DNA of 64,000 nucleotides from Thalassoglobus sp. JC818 (GCF_040717535.1 NZ_JBFEFI010000004.1:705813-769812), one strand, 5' to 3'; shown: positions 25,626 to 34,693, counted from the first letter of the stretch. Numbers and translations are program-made. Notes: a model not told the origin generated them from the sequence alone.

Positions 25626-26013
25626 AGTAGCTGAACTGACGTTCGAGTTTTTCCGCACAGGAAACGCAATATCTGGCGTAAGGAATGACTTTGAGCCGGG
25701 TTTTGGGGATCCATCGCTTCGATGGTGGTCGCCCGGCATCTTCGCAGCCTTCGCAAATCCCGTAGGTTCCATCTTCTATACGTTTCAGAGCAGCACGTAT
25801 TTCTTTGAGTACTTCCTGATCGCTTTCCATAACGCGAAGCGAAAAGTCCTGCTCATAGGTTTCGGTTCCGAGTTCTGCCATATGAGTTGGTGTTCGCGAC
25901 TCACTGCCGGTTCCCAACGCACCTGACGTCAACGTCTGCACATCTCCGCGAATTCTGGCCTCCTGAACACTCAAAAGCTCTTTGAACAGCTCCAAGTCTT
26001 TCTTGTTCAGCAT
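25624..26013 (-). CDS. DksA/TraR-type C4 zinc-finger protein
   Basis: The 129-residue protein has a helical N-terminal half and the DksA/TraR zinc finger YGICEGCEDAG...ARYCVSCAEKLE (C-x2-C and C-x2-C). The spacing PKTRLKVIPYARYC is typical of the family. Such proteins bind the RNA polymerase secondary channel; whether this one acts with ppGpp is unknown. Start ATG 26013 follows AAGGACG; one codon upstream is a TTG. It is divergent from the sigma factor gene, with about 230 bases between starts. Confidence 0.9.
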   Translation of the reverse strand: MLNKKDLELFKELLSVQEARIRGDVQTLTSGALGTGSESRTPTHMAELGTETYEQDFSLRVMESDQEVLKEIRAALKRIEDGTYGICEGCEDAGRPPSKRWIPKTRLKVIPYARYCVSCAEKLERQFSY

Positions 26014-26127
26014 CAAAACGTCCTTCTCGAGAGGAGTCTGTCATCGGAAAACACCAATTATTCCGTTCGTGCGTCTCATTTTCAACTCGTCCCGGAAAAT
26101 CCGATCTGAACAGATGACGACTCGAAC

Positions 26128-26228
26128 GTGACCGATTATCCCTTCTCGAAACAAAATGAACGTTTTGAATGTTTTTGATATTGCCAACACAAAGGAATCG
26201 CTTAGAGTGACCGTATTGAACGTTTTAA
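26128..26228 (+). promoter_or_regulatory. Direct repeats in the control region of the sigma-factor gene
   Basis: GAACGTTTT occurs at 26158-26166 and again exactly 60 bases later at 26218-26226. GTGACCG occurs at 26128-26134 and 26207-26213. The pairs stand 15-85 bases upstream of the sigma gene start. They could be operator or promoter elements; this is inferred. Confidence 0.3.
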
Positions 26229-26242
26229 CCCGGAGCAGATTC

Positions 26243-27145
26243 ATGGCAAATTCACGAACAGCAACGTCGGCCGCCCCTCGTCCCCGAAAATCGCTCCGCG
26301 TACCCGACCGCGAGATCGCGTTCATCGACCACCCGGACTTCGAGAAGCTCTCTGAGAAGAATTTGGCAAAGGAATGCCCAGAGAACCTGTATGAAGACAC
26401 CCACGATATGAGTCAGCAGAGTGATCAAGATCAGGCGAACCGCTCGATGCACAGACTCCTCACCCCACCGGGCGAAGCGTTCCTGTTCCGTAAGATGAAT
26501 TACATGAAGTCGCGAGCTTCACGCATTGAAATCAATTCGAATGGCGAAGTTCGGAACTCTTCGGCAATGTCACGATATGAACGTTTTGTCAAAGAGGCGA
26601 AGCGAGCTCGGGCAGCGATTATCGAAGCGAATCTTCGTCTCGTCGCCTCGATCGCTCAGAAGTTCGCCCGGTCGCGAAATGACTTCGAAGATCTTGTCAG
26701 CGAAGGCAACATGATCCTTGTGAATGCCGTGGACAAGTTTGACTACTCAAGAGGCTTTCGCTTCAGCACCTACGCGACACACGCCATCCAGCGTCACTAC
26801 TATCGAGTCATGCAGCGACAACAACGCCGCCAGAACCGCGAGGTGAACACCTCATCGGAAATTCTGGGCGATGTTGTTCCAACTCGCGAAACTGAAGCAC
26901 CTCTCGACCACAAAATAGCAGACGCATTGATCGATCACTTCGGCCAATGTCTGGACGAGCGAGAAGTCGTCATCATCCGTGAGCGATTCGGGTTGAATGA
27001 TGAACAGTCTTCCGAGACCCTCAAATCGGTGGCCAAGAAAGTTGGGCTGAGCAAGGAGCGGGTCCGACAACTTCAAATGACAGCGATTGAGAAGCTTCAG
27101 GACCTGGCGTTGAAACTTAACCTTCGTCTTGAGCCAACGTTTTAA
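26243..27145 (+). CDS. Sigma-70 family RNA polymerase sigma factor
   Basis: The 300-residue protein begins at ATG 26243 with CGGAG shortly upstream; an upstream ATG at 26156 adds residues that look non-coding. Region 2 is clear: ANLRLVASIAQKFARSRNDF, EDLVSEGNMILVNAVDKFD and GFRFSTYATHAIQRHYYR. Region 4 follows: REVVIIRERFGL and KVGLSKERVRQLQMTAIEKL, with the helix-turn-helix for the -35 element. Region 1.1 is absent. The N-terminal 85 residues are specific to this type. This is an alternative RpoD/RpoS-like factor (group 2 or 3), as several planctomycetes carry. Terminator at 27225-27263. Confidence 0.92.
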   Translation: MANSRTATSAAPRPRKSLRVPDREIAFIDHPDFEKLSEKNLAKECPENLYEDTHDMSQQSDQDQANRSMHRLLTPPGEAFLFRKMNYMKSRASRIEINSNGEVRNSSAMSRYERFVKEAKRARAAIIEANLRLVASIAQKFARSRNDFEDLVSEGNMILVNAVDKFDYSRGFRFSTYATHAIQRHYYRVMQRQQRRQNREVNTSSEILGDVVPTRETEAPLDHKIADALIDHFGQCLDEREVVIIRERFGLNDEQSSETLKSVAKKVGLSKERVRQLQMTAIEKLQDLALKLNLRLEPTF

Positions 27146-27224
27146 TCATGTTGTTGGTCGCCTCGGCTTAAGGAGAACAGTTCATTCAGTTCGCCCCTCC
27201 AAACAATTCATCGGTTCCATTCGA

Positions 27225-27263
27225 ACACTCGCCAGCAACTCGCTGGCGGGTGTTTCGTTTTTT
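27225..27263 (+). terminator. Terminator after the sigma-factor gene
   Basis: ACACTCGCCAGC (27225-27236) pairs with GCTGGCGGGTGT (27242-27253) and is followed by TTCGTTTTTT. It lies 80 bases after the stop codon. Confidence 0.88.
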
Positions 27264-27454
27264 GAACAGCGAAGAAAAACAGTTGCAAACCGTCAATGGC
27301 GGCCAGTTTTCCCCGGACAAGCTGGTGGAAGGAGGGGAGAAAAGATTGAACTCAGCCGGAACTGTTTGACCTCAACGGTGTTCAATCCAAAACCTGACAG
27401 CTTCTCAATTCTGTTGAAGCAGGCACCATCGACGACATTCGTTCGGGATTGAAT
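27264..27454. other. Intergenic region before the first DUF1549 gene
   Basis: Together with the terminator, more than 300 bases separate the sigma gene from the DUF1549 gene. A purine-rich stretch lies near 27327-27348 (AAGGAGGGGAG). No gene was seen. Confidence 0.5.
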
Positions 27455-29269
27455 ATGAAACTCTTGATGATCATAGCGGTGGCTGGATCGATTTCGGTCT
27501 GGAACAGCACCAGTCATGGATCAGAGCACGAATTTTCATCAAGGATTGATCATGAACTACAGCGTCTTCTTCTCGAAGAAAATGTCGAAGTCGCCCCTCA
27601 AACGTCAGACGAAGACTTTCTACGTCGCGCTTACCTGGATCTGATCGGGCGAGTTCCCTCATCCAGCGAAATCAATCTGTTCGGGCTCGATCCTGATCTC
27701 GATAAGCGAGCGAAAGTGATTGACACGCTGATCGCATCGGAAGAATTCGCCAAGTTTTGGGGACGCTATTTCAAGCAGCTCGTGACTTCGCGAGCCACCG
27801 AACAACGCATTCGTCTGGTGGAACCCGCTTTTGAAACTTGGTTCATTGAGCAGATTTCAGAAGGCCGATCATGGGATGAAATTACGCGAGACCTGATCAC
27901 TGCAACTGGATCAGTCATGGATTCTGGAGCGACCGGTCTGATTTTCTCTCACACCGGTGAACCTCAAGAAGTCGCGGCCGAAATCTCCCGCATCTTTCTG
28001 GGAATTCAACTCAGCTGTGCCAACTGTCATGACCATCCGACAGACTCCTGGACTCGCGACGAGTTTCATGGACTGGCTGCATTTCTTCCGCGAGTTACTG
28101 TTCGCCGTGAAGAACCGGGAGATCCTCGAAGCTTTGCAGTCCGGTCGCTGGAACAATCGAATCGTCGCGCACGACCGACTGAGAACTTTGATCAGATCTT
28201 CCGAGCACTTGATCGGAATCGAGACGGTTTCCTCATCAAGTCGGAAGCAAGAGGCCAACTCGCATCTCGGTTTGATCAAATTCTTGCCGGTTCGGATACC
28301 AATAAGGATGGCAAACTTTCACTGAAAGAATTCGAGAACGTTCGGAATATGGCGAACATGCCGCAACCCGGACGCGGTGAACTTGAATACTTCATGCCTG
28401 ACTTGAACAACCCCGCATCACAGGGAACCCTCACACAACCTGTCTTCTTTATTCCAGAGGTTCGCGGACCAGAAATTCACCCTGGTTCCTCCGACCTCAC
28501 GCGTCGACATGCACTCGCCGACTACGTCACTTCTCCGACAAACCCCTGGTTTGCTCGTGCGTTTGTGAATCGCGTCTGGGCTGAAATGCTCGGAAAAGGC
28601 TTTTACATGCCCGTCGACGATATGGGCCCCGAGCGTTTTGCTCTCTACGAACCTGTTCTCGATATGCTCGCTCAAGGCTTTGCCGATCACGGCTACGACA
28701 TCAAATGGGTCTATCGGACGATCGCTAATACGCAAGCCTATCAACGTCGACTTGTCGCAATCCCGACGGACGAATATCAACCGCCATTCGCTTCCGCAGT
28801 TCCGACACGGTTGAGTGCAGATCAGATCTTTCAGTCGCTTCAGGAAGTACTCGATGTCAACTCAATGAGTCGTTTCCCCGGCCGTAATCGTGGCAACGCG
28901 ATTCAGCAGCGCTACGGAATCGATCCTGAACGGAACCAATTCGTAGAACTCTTCGGTGTTGATCCCTCGACACCATCGGAAGACATCATCGGAAACATTC
29001 CGCAAGCGTTGTTCGTCATGAACTCACCGATCATCGAGCAAAACATCCGAGGGACCGGGAACTCGATGCTCGCTCGACTGCTCCGCGAGTATCCAGACGA
29101 CGAAGACGCTCTGTCAGAGCTGTACCTGCGTGTCCTCAGCCGCGAGCCCACTGCTCGTGAAATGTCCATCAATACCCGGTTCCTTTCCGAAATCAAAAAT
29201 CGCAACGAGGCATTCGAAGACATCTACTGGAGCCTTCTCAATTCCACTGAGTTCATCACTCGCCGTTAG
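27455..29269 (+). CDS. DUF1549/DUF1553 protein with an EF-hand pair
   Basis: The 604-residue secreted protein (signal peptide about 1-24) starts at ATG 27455. DUF1549 (about 30-250) includes RRAYLDLIGRVPSSSEINLF and a haem-type motif CANCHDHP near residue 188. An EF-hand pair sits between the domains: DRNRDGFLIKSEA and DTNKDGKLSLKEF (about 250-290). DUF1553 follows (NPWFARAFVNRVWAEMLGKG to the end). These proteins are abundant in planctomycetes and usually stand before a DUF1501 gene, as here (147 bases). Their biochemical role is not established. The EF hands suggest calcium binding. Confidence 0.9.
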   Translation: MKLLMIIAVAGSISVWNSTSHGSEHEFSSRIDHELQRLLLEENVEVAPQTSDEDFLRRAYLDLIGRVPSSSEINLFGLDPDLDKRAKVIDTLIASEEFAKFWGRYFKQLVTSRATEQRIRLVEPAFETWFIEQISEGRSWDEITRDLITATGSVMDSGATGLIFSHTGEPQEVAAEISRIFLGIQLSCANCHDHPTDSWTRDEFHGLAAFLPRVTVRREEPGDPRSFAVRSLEQSNRRARPTENFDQIFRALDRNRDGFLIKSEARGQLASRFDQILAGSDTNKDGKLSLKEFENVRNMANMPQPGRGELEYFMPDLNNPASQGTLTQPVFFIPEVRGPEIHPGSSDLTRRHALADYVTSPTNPWFARAFVNRVWAEMLGKGFYMPVDDMGPERFALYEPVLDMLAQGFADHGYDIKWVYRTIANTQAYQRRLVAIPTDEYQPPFASAVPTRLSADQIFQSLQEVLDVNSMSRFPGRNRGNAIQQRYGIDPERNQFVELFGVDPSTPSEDIIGNIPQALFVMNSPIIEQNIRGTGNSMLARLLREYPDDEDALSELYLRVLSREPTAREMSINTRFLSEIKNRNEAFEDIYWSLLNSTEFITRR

Positions 29270-29416
29270 AGAAAGCAGGTGTTGATCATGCACTTTCTCG
29301 AACTGTTTGACAGTGCCGTCGCATTGGTTGCATGTGCAATCCGGCGAGAACTCTTTTGAAAATTGCTCCAACAATACTGCTCTGCCATCCGTTGTAGAGA
29401 CTCGAAGGAAACACAC

Positions 29417-30697
29417 ATGTCCGCATTCGTTCACGAATCTGTCTGCCTGAACTCGGGGCGGTTGAACCGTCGTCGATTTCTGAGAAACCTCTCCGTCGGG
29501 GCTTTGGCTTCCGGACTACTTCCGCTCCGCGATGTGATGTCATTACACGCTGACGAACTGCGTCAGCGAGGGAAGTCGATGATTCTGATCTGGCTCGCGG
29601 GAGGTCCAAGCCAATTGGAAACATTCGATCCGAAACCGAGCCATGAGAATGGGGGCGGAACCAAAGCGATCTCGACATCTGTTCCCGGCATTCAAATCGC
29701 TCAAGACTGGCCGAAACTGGCGAGTGTCATGGACGACCTCGCTATCATTCGCAGCATGCAAAACAAAGAAGGCGCCCACCAGAGAGCGACCTATCAAATG
29801 CACACCGGGTACGTCCCGTCCGGAAGTGTGAAGCATCCGAGTTTGGGAAGTTGCATCGCTCAGCAACTTGCGGATCACGAGAACGACCTGCCAAGTTTCG
29901 TCTCAATCGGACAGACCATCGGCGCTGGCTTTCTGGGAGTGGATTACGAACCGTTCAACGTGACTCGCCCCGGTTCGATGCCTCAGAATTTGTCACTCCA
30001 AAAGTCTGCGTCACGCTATCAACGTCGCCTCGGGCTGCTTGGAGAACTCGAAGACGAATTCGCCGCTCGTGGCGCAGAGCAGCCCGTTCGAAACCATCGA
30101 CAGCTTTATGACAAAGCATCGAAACTGGTCCTCAGCCCGCAGTCACAAGTCTTCGATCTGACGGACGAATCAAAAGAATTGACAGCCCAATACGGCGACT
30201 CCGATTTCGGGCGAGGTTGTCTGCTCGCACGGAGACTGGTCGAGTCGGGAGTCAGTTTTGTCGAAGTTCGATCGAATGGCTGGGACACTCATCAAGACAA
30301 CTTCTCAACGATTTCCGACAAAGCGCAGGAAGTTGATCCTGCTTCCGCAACTTTGATCAAAGATCTCAAACAACGTGGCATGCTCGACGACACGCTCGTG
30401 GTTTTCGCCGGAGAGTTCGGAAGAACGCCACGCGTCAATCCTCGAGGCGGCCGCGATCACTTCCCACGGGCTTTTAATGTCTGGCTGGCTGGGTGTGGAG
30501 TTCGCGGTGGACAAACGATTGGAGCCACTTCCCGGGATGGAAACGAAATCGTTGACCGTCCCGTCGGTGTCCACGATTTGTTCCAGTCAATTTGCCAGAG
30601 CTTGGGAGTGGATGCAAACCACGAAAACATCAGCCCGCTTGGTCGTCCGATGAAGGTTGTCGACGGCGGTGAATCGGTCGCTGAACTCTTTGCCTGA
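29417..30697 (+). CDS. DUF1501 protein (first cassette)
   Basis: The 426-residue protein starts at ATG 29417 after GAAGGAAA. It has a Tat-like leader (NRRRFLRNLSVGALASGLLP). The DUF1501 core shows the family blocks WLAGGPSQLETFDPKPSH, LVEVRSNGWDTH-type and VVFAGEFGRTPRVNPRGGRDH, related in fold to the sulfatase/alkaline phosphatase superfamily. It is exported and partners the upstream DUF1549/DUF1553 protein; the enzymatic function is unknown. The terminator at 30766-30798 ends the unit. Confidence 0.9.
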   Translation: MSAFVHESVCLNSGRLNRRRFLRNLSVGALASGLLPLRDVMSLHADELRQRGKSMILIWLAGGPSQLETFDPKPSHENGGGTKAISTSVPGIQIAQDWPKLASVMDDLAIIRSMQNKEGAHQRATYQMHTGYVPSGSVKHPSLGSCIAQQLADHENDLPSFVSIGQTIGAGFLGVDYEPFNVTRPGSMPQNLSLQKSASRYQRRLGLLGELEDEFAARGAEQPVRNHRQLYDKASKLVLSPQSQVFDLTDESKELTAQYGDSDFGRGCLLARRLVESGVSFVEVRSNGWDTHQDNFSTISDKAQEVDPASATLIKDLKQRGMLDDTLVVFAGEFGRTPRVNPRGGRDHFPRAFNVWLAGCGVRGGQTIGATSRDGNEIVDRPVGVHDLFQSICQSLGVDANHENISPLGRPMKVVDGGESVAELFA

Positions 30698-30740
30698 TCT
30701 TTTCCGCTCGATCAGATTCGAAAATCTTTAATCCGCGCGA

Positions 30741-30759
30741 CTGCACTGTGTTGGTGCAG
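30741..30759 (+). repeat. Small hairpin before the terminator
   Basis: CTGCAC at 30741-30746 pairs with GTGCAG at 30754-30759 around a 7-base loop. It lies just before the stronger terminator and may help it. Confidence 0.4.
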
Positions 30760-30765
30760 TAGCAG

Positions 30766-30798
30766 CCCCGGTGGCTTCGGTCATCGGGGTTCTTTTTT
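30766..30798 (+). terminator. UUCG-tetraloop terminator after DUF1501
   Basis: CCCCGGTGGC and GTCATCGGGG form a 10-bp stem (two G-T pairs) closed by the stable TTCG loop at 30776-30779, followed by TTCTTTTTT. It is 69 bases after the DUF1501 stop. Confidence 0.88.
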
Positions 30799-31060
30799 GC
30801 GCGAATCGATCTGTGTTTCGTGGATTGAGATCGCACCTTCGAGCGCTTCCCGAGTTCGAAGCGCAGCCTGACTTTGAGTGTACGAATTGCACAATTCCGT
30901 CAAACTCGCGAAATTAGACCAACGGTCGGATAACACTGATCGTATTCAGATAGTGAACGATCGACCGCAGCATTGATCCAGACGTCCGAGTCTCGAACAA
31001 ACCGCTCAAGCGAACTGGTCGTTTATATTGAATTGCCCCGGGATTTTGGTTGGAGGGAAC
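30799..31060. other. Intergenic region before the DUF1559 gene
   Basis: With the terminator, the gap between genes is about 360 bases. Apart from the Shine-Dalgarno at 31052-31057 I see no gene or clear promoter. Confidence 0.5.
31052..31057 (+). promoter_or_regulatory. Ribosome-binding site fixing a GTG start
   Basis: GGAGGG lies three to five bases before GTG 31061 and decides this start over an upstream TTG at 31028. With it the protein begins VSRRTGFTLIELLV, the expected layout of a short prepilin leader. Confidence 0.75.
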
Positions 31061-32119
31061 GTGTCCAGACGGACCGGATTCACACTCATCGAATTGCTCG
31101 TTGTCATCGCAATCATGTCGATCCTCGTGGCACTCTTGCTGCCCGCTGTCCAGCAGGCGCGAGAAGCAGCCCGGAGAATGCAGTGCAAGAACAACTTGCA
31201 ACAACTTGGATTCGCTGTTCACAGCTATCACGCCTCGCATGAGGTCTTTCCTCCCGGAGTCGTGAACTTGAATGGCCCGATTGAGCAGTTCCCCGAAGGC
31301 TATCACCATGGATGGCTGACTTCGATTCTTCCGTATGTTGATGCGCCCAATGTCTTTTCTGCGATTGACCCGAACCTGAGCATTTACGCAGAGGAAAACC
31401 TACCTGCTCGTCAAACTGTTCTCTCAGTTTACATTTGCCCTTCTGAATCCACTCCGCGAAATGCTGTCCAAGAGAATCATGGAGTAGCTCTAAGTAGTTA
31501 CTCCGGAAACCACCATCCGACTTCAGCATCGATTGACGTCAACAACCATGGTGTCCTCTTTCTCAACAGCCGCGTTCAGTACAACGACATCTACGACGGG
31601 ACAGCTGCAACGATTCTCGCGGGCGAAGCAGTCCGAAATCCTCAGGATCTGGGATGGGCATCAGGCACTCGATCGAGTCTTCGAAACGGCGGCGCTGCGA
31701 TCAATCAAACTCCCGAGGGAAGCCGTTACTACAATGACCTGAACGCAATCGCGACCGGCCAGAAATCACGCGATTCGGTTGATTGGAACGAGCAAAACAT
31801 CAACTCCAGCGGTTCCGGAAGTGGATACGGCGGGGGGTATGGTGCTGGCTACAGCGGATATGGCGGATATGGTAGTGACGAGACCACGGAAGAGGACTCG
31901 AAGACCACGGAGGACGGTGAAGCCCCTGTGCGTCCACCGGAACCGGAATTGCCAGCTTCATATGCGTTCGATCCAGGTGGATTTGGAAGCCATCATGTTG
32001 GCGGAGCACAATTTCTTCTGTGCGATGGGTCTGTGAGATTTCTCAGCGAGAACATTGCCCCAACCGTTTATCGCAATCTGCTTGACCGAGCTGACGGCCA
32101 ATCGCTCGGACAATTCTAG
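31061..32119 (+). CDS. DUF1559 protein with prepilin-type N-terminus
   Basis: The 352-residue protein opens with a type IV prepilin/pseudopilin signal (RRTGFTLIELLVVIAI; cleavage expected after the G). The DUF1559 signature follows: LLLPAVQQAREAARRMQCKN and NNLQQLGFAVHSYHA. A low-complexity Gly/Tyr/Ser segment followed by Glu/Thr (about 258-300) precedes the C-terminal block GGAQFLLCDGSVRFLSENI. DUF1559 proteins occur in large numbers in planctomycetes and are thought to be surface-located minor pilin-like proteins. The specific role is unknown. Confidence 0.92.
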   Translation: MSRRTGFTLIELLVVIAIMSILVALLLPAVQQAREAARRMQCKNNLQQLGFAVHSYHASHEVFPPGVVNLNGPIEQFPEGYHHGWLTSILPYVDAPNVFSAIDPNLSIYAEENLPARQTVLSVYICPSESTPRNAVQENHGVALSSYSGNHHPTSASIDVNNHGVLFLNSRVQYNDIYDGTAATILAGEAVRNPQDLGWASGTRSSLRNGGAAINQTPEGSRYYNDLNAIATGQKSRDSVDWNEQNINSSGSGSGYGGGYGAGYSGYGGYGSDETTEEDSKTTEDGEAPVRPPEPELPASYAFDPGGFGSHHVGGAQFLLCDGSVRFLSENIAPTVYRNLLDRADGQSLGQF

Positions 32120-32433
32120 AACCTTGTCGGCGGGTGTCGCAGTTTCACTCGAACTCTTCTATCCCCAACTGTCCGCTTCAAATTGCACAGCCTTTTTTAG
32201 TGGCGGCATCTTTCTGGGTGTTAAATCTGTATCATCAAGTCCGTTTCTTTATCCGGGCACAGCTGAAGCCGTGAAAGTGATTGACGATCACGATTCGCAC
32301 AGCTTGATCCAATGGGTTTGAGTGCCATCACACCACAGGTTCTCAACCTGTGGCTTGGTGCAGTTGAATCCCGGGTGTTATCATTTCTGGAGCACAAACT
32401 CCGGTATTGGACTCGAATTTCGAAAAGCTGCTC
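32120..32433. other. Intergenic region before the Hsp70 gene
   Basis: About 310 bases with one clear hairpin at 32333-32353 and no recognised gene. A CIRCE element, which might be expected before a chaperone gene, is not present. Confidence 0.5.
32333..32353 (+). promoter_or_regulatory. Hairpin upstream of the Hsp70 gene
   Basis: CCACAGGTT and AACCTGTGG form a perfect 9-bp stem with a 3-base loop, 80 bases before the likely start. It is not followed by a T run, so it may be an operator or leader structure. Confidence 0.45.
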
Positions 32434-34392
32434 ATGTCATTGAATCGCACAAAGAAGCGCGTCCATCCGATCGGCATTGACCTTGGGACGACCTATTCCT
32501 GCATTTCCCATCTCACGCCGAGCGGTCAACCGGTCGCTATTCCCAACTCTGAAGGGGAACTCTCCACACCTTCAGTTGTTCTGTTTGACGGTGATGAAGT
32601 CGTCGTTGGCACCGAAGCACTTCGCAATGCGGTGATGATGCCCGATCGTGTGGTTCGACACGCGAAACGGTTCATGGGTGATCCGAACAAGACCTGGATC
32701 ATGGACAACAAGGTCTACCGGCCCAAGGACATCTCTTCATTCATTCTGAAGAAGCTGCTCCAGTCGGCAGAAGAACGGCTCGGCAGAATCCATGCAGCAG
32801 TGATTACCGTTCCCGCACAGTTCAGTGACGTTCAGCGCCAATTGACCGTCGAAGCTGGTCTTGAAGCGGGGCTCGATCGTGTCGACATCATTAACGAGCC
32901 CGTCGCGACAGCCATGTGTCATGTTCTAAGCGATGGAATGTGGTTTGCGGAACTGGCCAACGAACAGACCGTCATGGTGTTCGATCTCGGCGGCGGCACC
33001 TTTGACCTCTCTCTGGTCCGCTACAACAAGAACGAGGTGACAGTCATCGCCTCCGGCGGAGATTTGCGTTTGGGTGGACTCGACTGGAATAAGGTCCTCG
33101 AAGATTTCGCCTGCGATCGCTACGTCGAAGACTCCATCAGTGATCCACGCATCGACCGCGAAAGCATGCAGGCACTCGCCACTGAAATTGAGCAAGTCAA
33201 GCGAAGCCTGAGTGTTCGGCCGCGTGCTTCGATTCTCGTCCAGCACGATGGCCGCAGAAAGACTTTCGCCATCTCTCGAAATACCTTTGAGATACTTTCG
33301 AAGAGTCTGGTCGAACGCACCGAAGAGATCACCCGCCAGATGCTCAAAGAGCACAAGCTGGGCTGGGCACATGTTGATTCGGTACTCGTCACCGGTGGAG
33401 CTTCTCGAATGCCGATGGTTCGGGAAATGCTTCAGAAGATCAGCGGAACAACTCTGAACACGACTCTTTCCCCAGATCAGTCGATTGCTCATGGGGCAGC
33501 GTACTACGCAGGAATGTTGCTCAGTGGACAGCGGCTGGAACAATCGTCCCTAGACGATACAGCCACCGCTCGACTGCAGAAATTCCATCAGAGAAGCGTG
33601 ACCGGGCGAGGCTTAGGCATTCTGGTTCGCGACCCCGAAACAGATCTTCTCCGCCCGCACTATTTGATTCCTCCAAACACGCAACTGCCTTGCATCTACA
33701 AGCAGAACTTCGGAACAGTCCGCGAAAATCAGAAGCGGGTTCATCTTCACATTGTCGAAAGTGGAGCCAGTCAGGGTGAAGAGTTCGTCGAACTTGGAGA
33801 CTGTGTGATTGACGAACTTCCACCGAATCTGCCAATGAAGTCACCGATCGCGGTTACGATCGGCTACAACGAACAGGGAAGAGTTCGAGTCTCAGCCATT
33901 GAAACCACAAGCGGCCGAGAAGCACGTGCGACGATCGTCCGTCCGGGGGAATCTGAAACCGACTCGCCCGCCGAGTCCTCTCCCAATGAGGGGCGAGATG
34001 ATGATTTCGAAGTCGATCTCGACTCAGAACTGTACCTCGACGTCGATGAATCAGATTCGACCGAGTTCCCAACATCGATCGACCAGGAACATTCTCCGCT
34101 GGTGAAAGAAGAGACCAAATCGAGCGAGTTGACGTCGAGATCCTCCGGAGCAGCCACATCCGTTGAGAAGAAATCCCCCACCTCGGCTGCCAAAACGTCA
34201 GCCGCAAAGACTTCACGATCCAGTCGAAAGAAGTCTCCCCCCAAGCTGAAGTCGACTCCGCAGCTGGAGCGTGCGGAACGGCCCATTCCTCTTTGCAATC
34301 AGTGCGGGCATCCGCTCGACAAACAGAATCGGTGTCAAAACTGCTCCAAAACGTCTTCGCGGCAGCGTCAGCCTCCCCGCTCAAATCCATAA
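32434..34392 (+). CDS. Hsp70 family protein with C-terminal zinc ribbon
   Basis: The protein has 652 residues (ATG 32434; an upstream TTG at 32407 is less likely). The DnaK-type ATPase domain is complete: IGIDLGTTYSCISHL, VITVPAQFSDVQRQL, VFDLGGGTFDLSLV and VLVTGGASRMPMV. A beta substrate-binding domain follows (about 385-510). The usual helical lid is missing. In its place are an acidic Asp/Glu/Ser linker, a Lys/Ala/Ser-rich basic stretch with the repeat TSAAKTSAAKTS, and a zinc ribbon CNQCGHPLDKQNRCQNC (C-x2-C pairs) near the end. It is probably a specialised chaperone. No dnaJ or grpE is adjacent. Confidence 0.9.
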   Translation: MSLNRTKKRVHPIGIDLGTTYSCISHLTPSGQPVAIPNSEGELSTPSVVLFDGDEVVVGTEALRNAVMMPDRVVRHAKRFMGDPNKTWIMDNKVYRPKDISSFILKKLLQSAEERLGRIHAAVITVPAQFSDVQRQLTVEAGLEAGLDRVDIINEPVATAMCHVLSDGMWFAELANEQTVMVFDLGGGTFDLSLVRYNKNEVTVIASGGDLRLGGLDWNKVLEDFACDRYVEDSISDPRIDRESMQALATEIEQVKRSLSVRPRASILVQHDGRRKTFAISRNTFEILSKSLVERTEEITRQMLKEHKLGWAHVDSVLVTGGASRMPMVREMLQKISGTTLNTTLSPDQSIAHGAAYYAGMLLSGQRLEQSSLDDTATARLQKFHQRSVTGRGLGILVRDPETDLLRPHYLIPPNTQLPCIYKQNFGTVRENQKRVHLHIVESGASQGEEFVELGDCVIDELPPNLPMKSPIAVTIGYNEQGRVRVSAIETTSGREARATIVRPGESETDSPAESSPNEGRDDDFEVDLDSELYLDVDESDSTEFPTSIDQEHSPLVKEETKSSELTSRSSGAATSVEKKSPTSAAKTSAAKTSRSSRKKSPPKLKSTPQLERAERPIPLCNQCGHPLDKQNRCQNCSKTSSRQRQPPRSNP

Positions 34393-34693
34393 CTGAGAAT
34401 CAATTCAAACTTTCAGAAATCGAGTTGCATCTCGGCCAACCGTTGCGGTTCTCCTCAAACAGAATAGATGAATCGGTTTCGGCCGATTATGAACTGCTCG
34501 GTCGAGGAACTATTCCGATTAGGAAGCTCGGGCGATAGAGTCTATTGGACTTCTGTACTGCACTGCCTTATAATTGAGTCCCCAGTGGTCGCAATGCGAT
34601 TTGCGCCACTCACCCACCTTTCATCGCTCTGACGGCTTTCAGCTGTCATCCCACCATTGCGATGGAAACACGCATCTGAAGGTTTGGCCCACC
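34393..34693. other. Intergenic region holding the adaptor-gene promoter
   Basis: About 300 bases. The only feature seen is the sigma-70-type promoter at 34545-34574. Confidence 0.5.
34545..34574 (+). promoter_or_regulatory. Sigma-70-type promoter of the HlyD-like gene
   Basis: TTGGAC (34545-34550) and a perfect TATAAT (34569-34574) are 18 bases apart, giving an expected start near 34581 and a leader of about 110 bases before ATG 34694. Confidence 0.6.

Noticed and set aside
32269..32365. Second sigma-54 promoter near the Hsp70 gene
   Set aside because: TGTGGCTTGGTGCAG contains GG and GC doublets but with the wrong spacing for -24/-12.
32120..32433. CIRCE/HrcA operator before the Hsp70 gene
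   Set aside because: The region has no TTAGCACTC-N9-GAGTGCTAA-type sequence; the only hairpin has a different stem.
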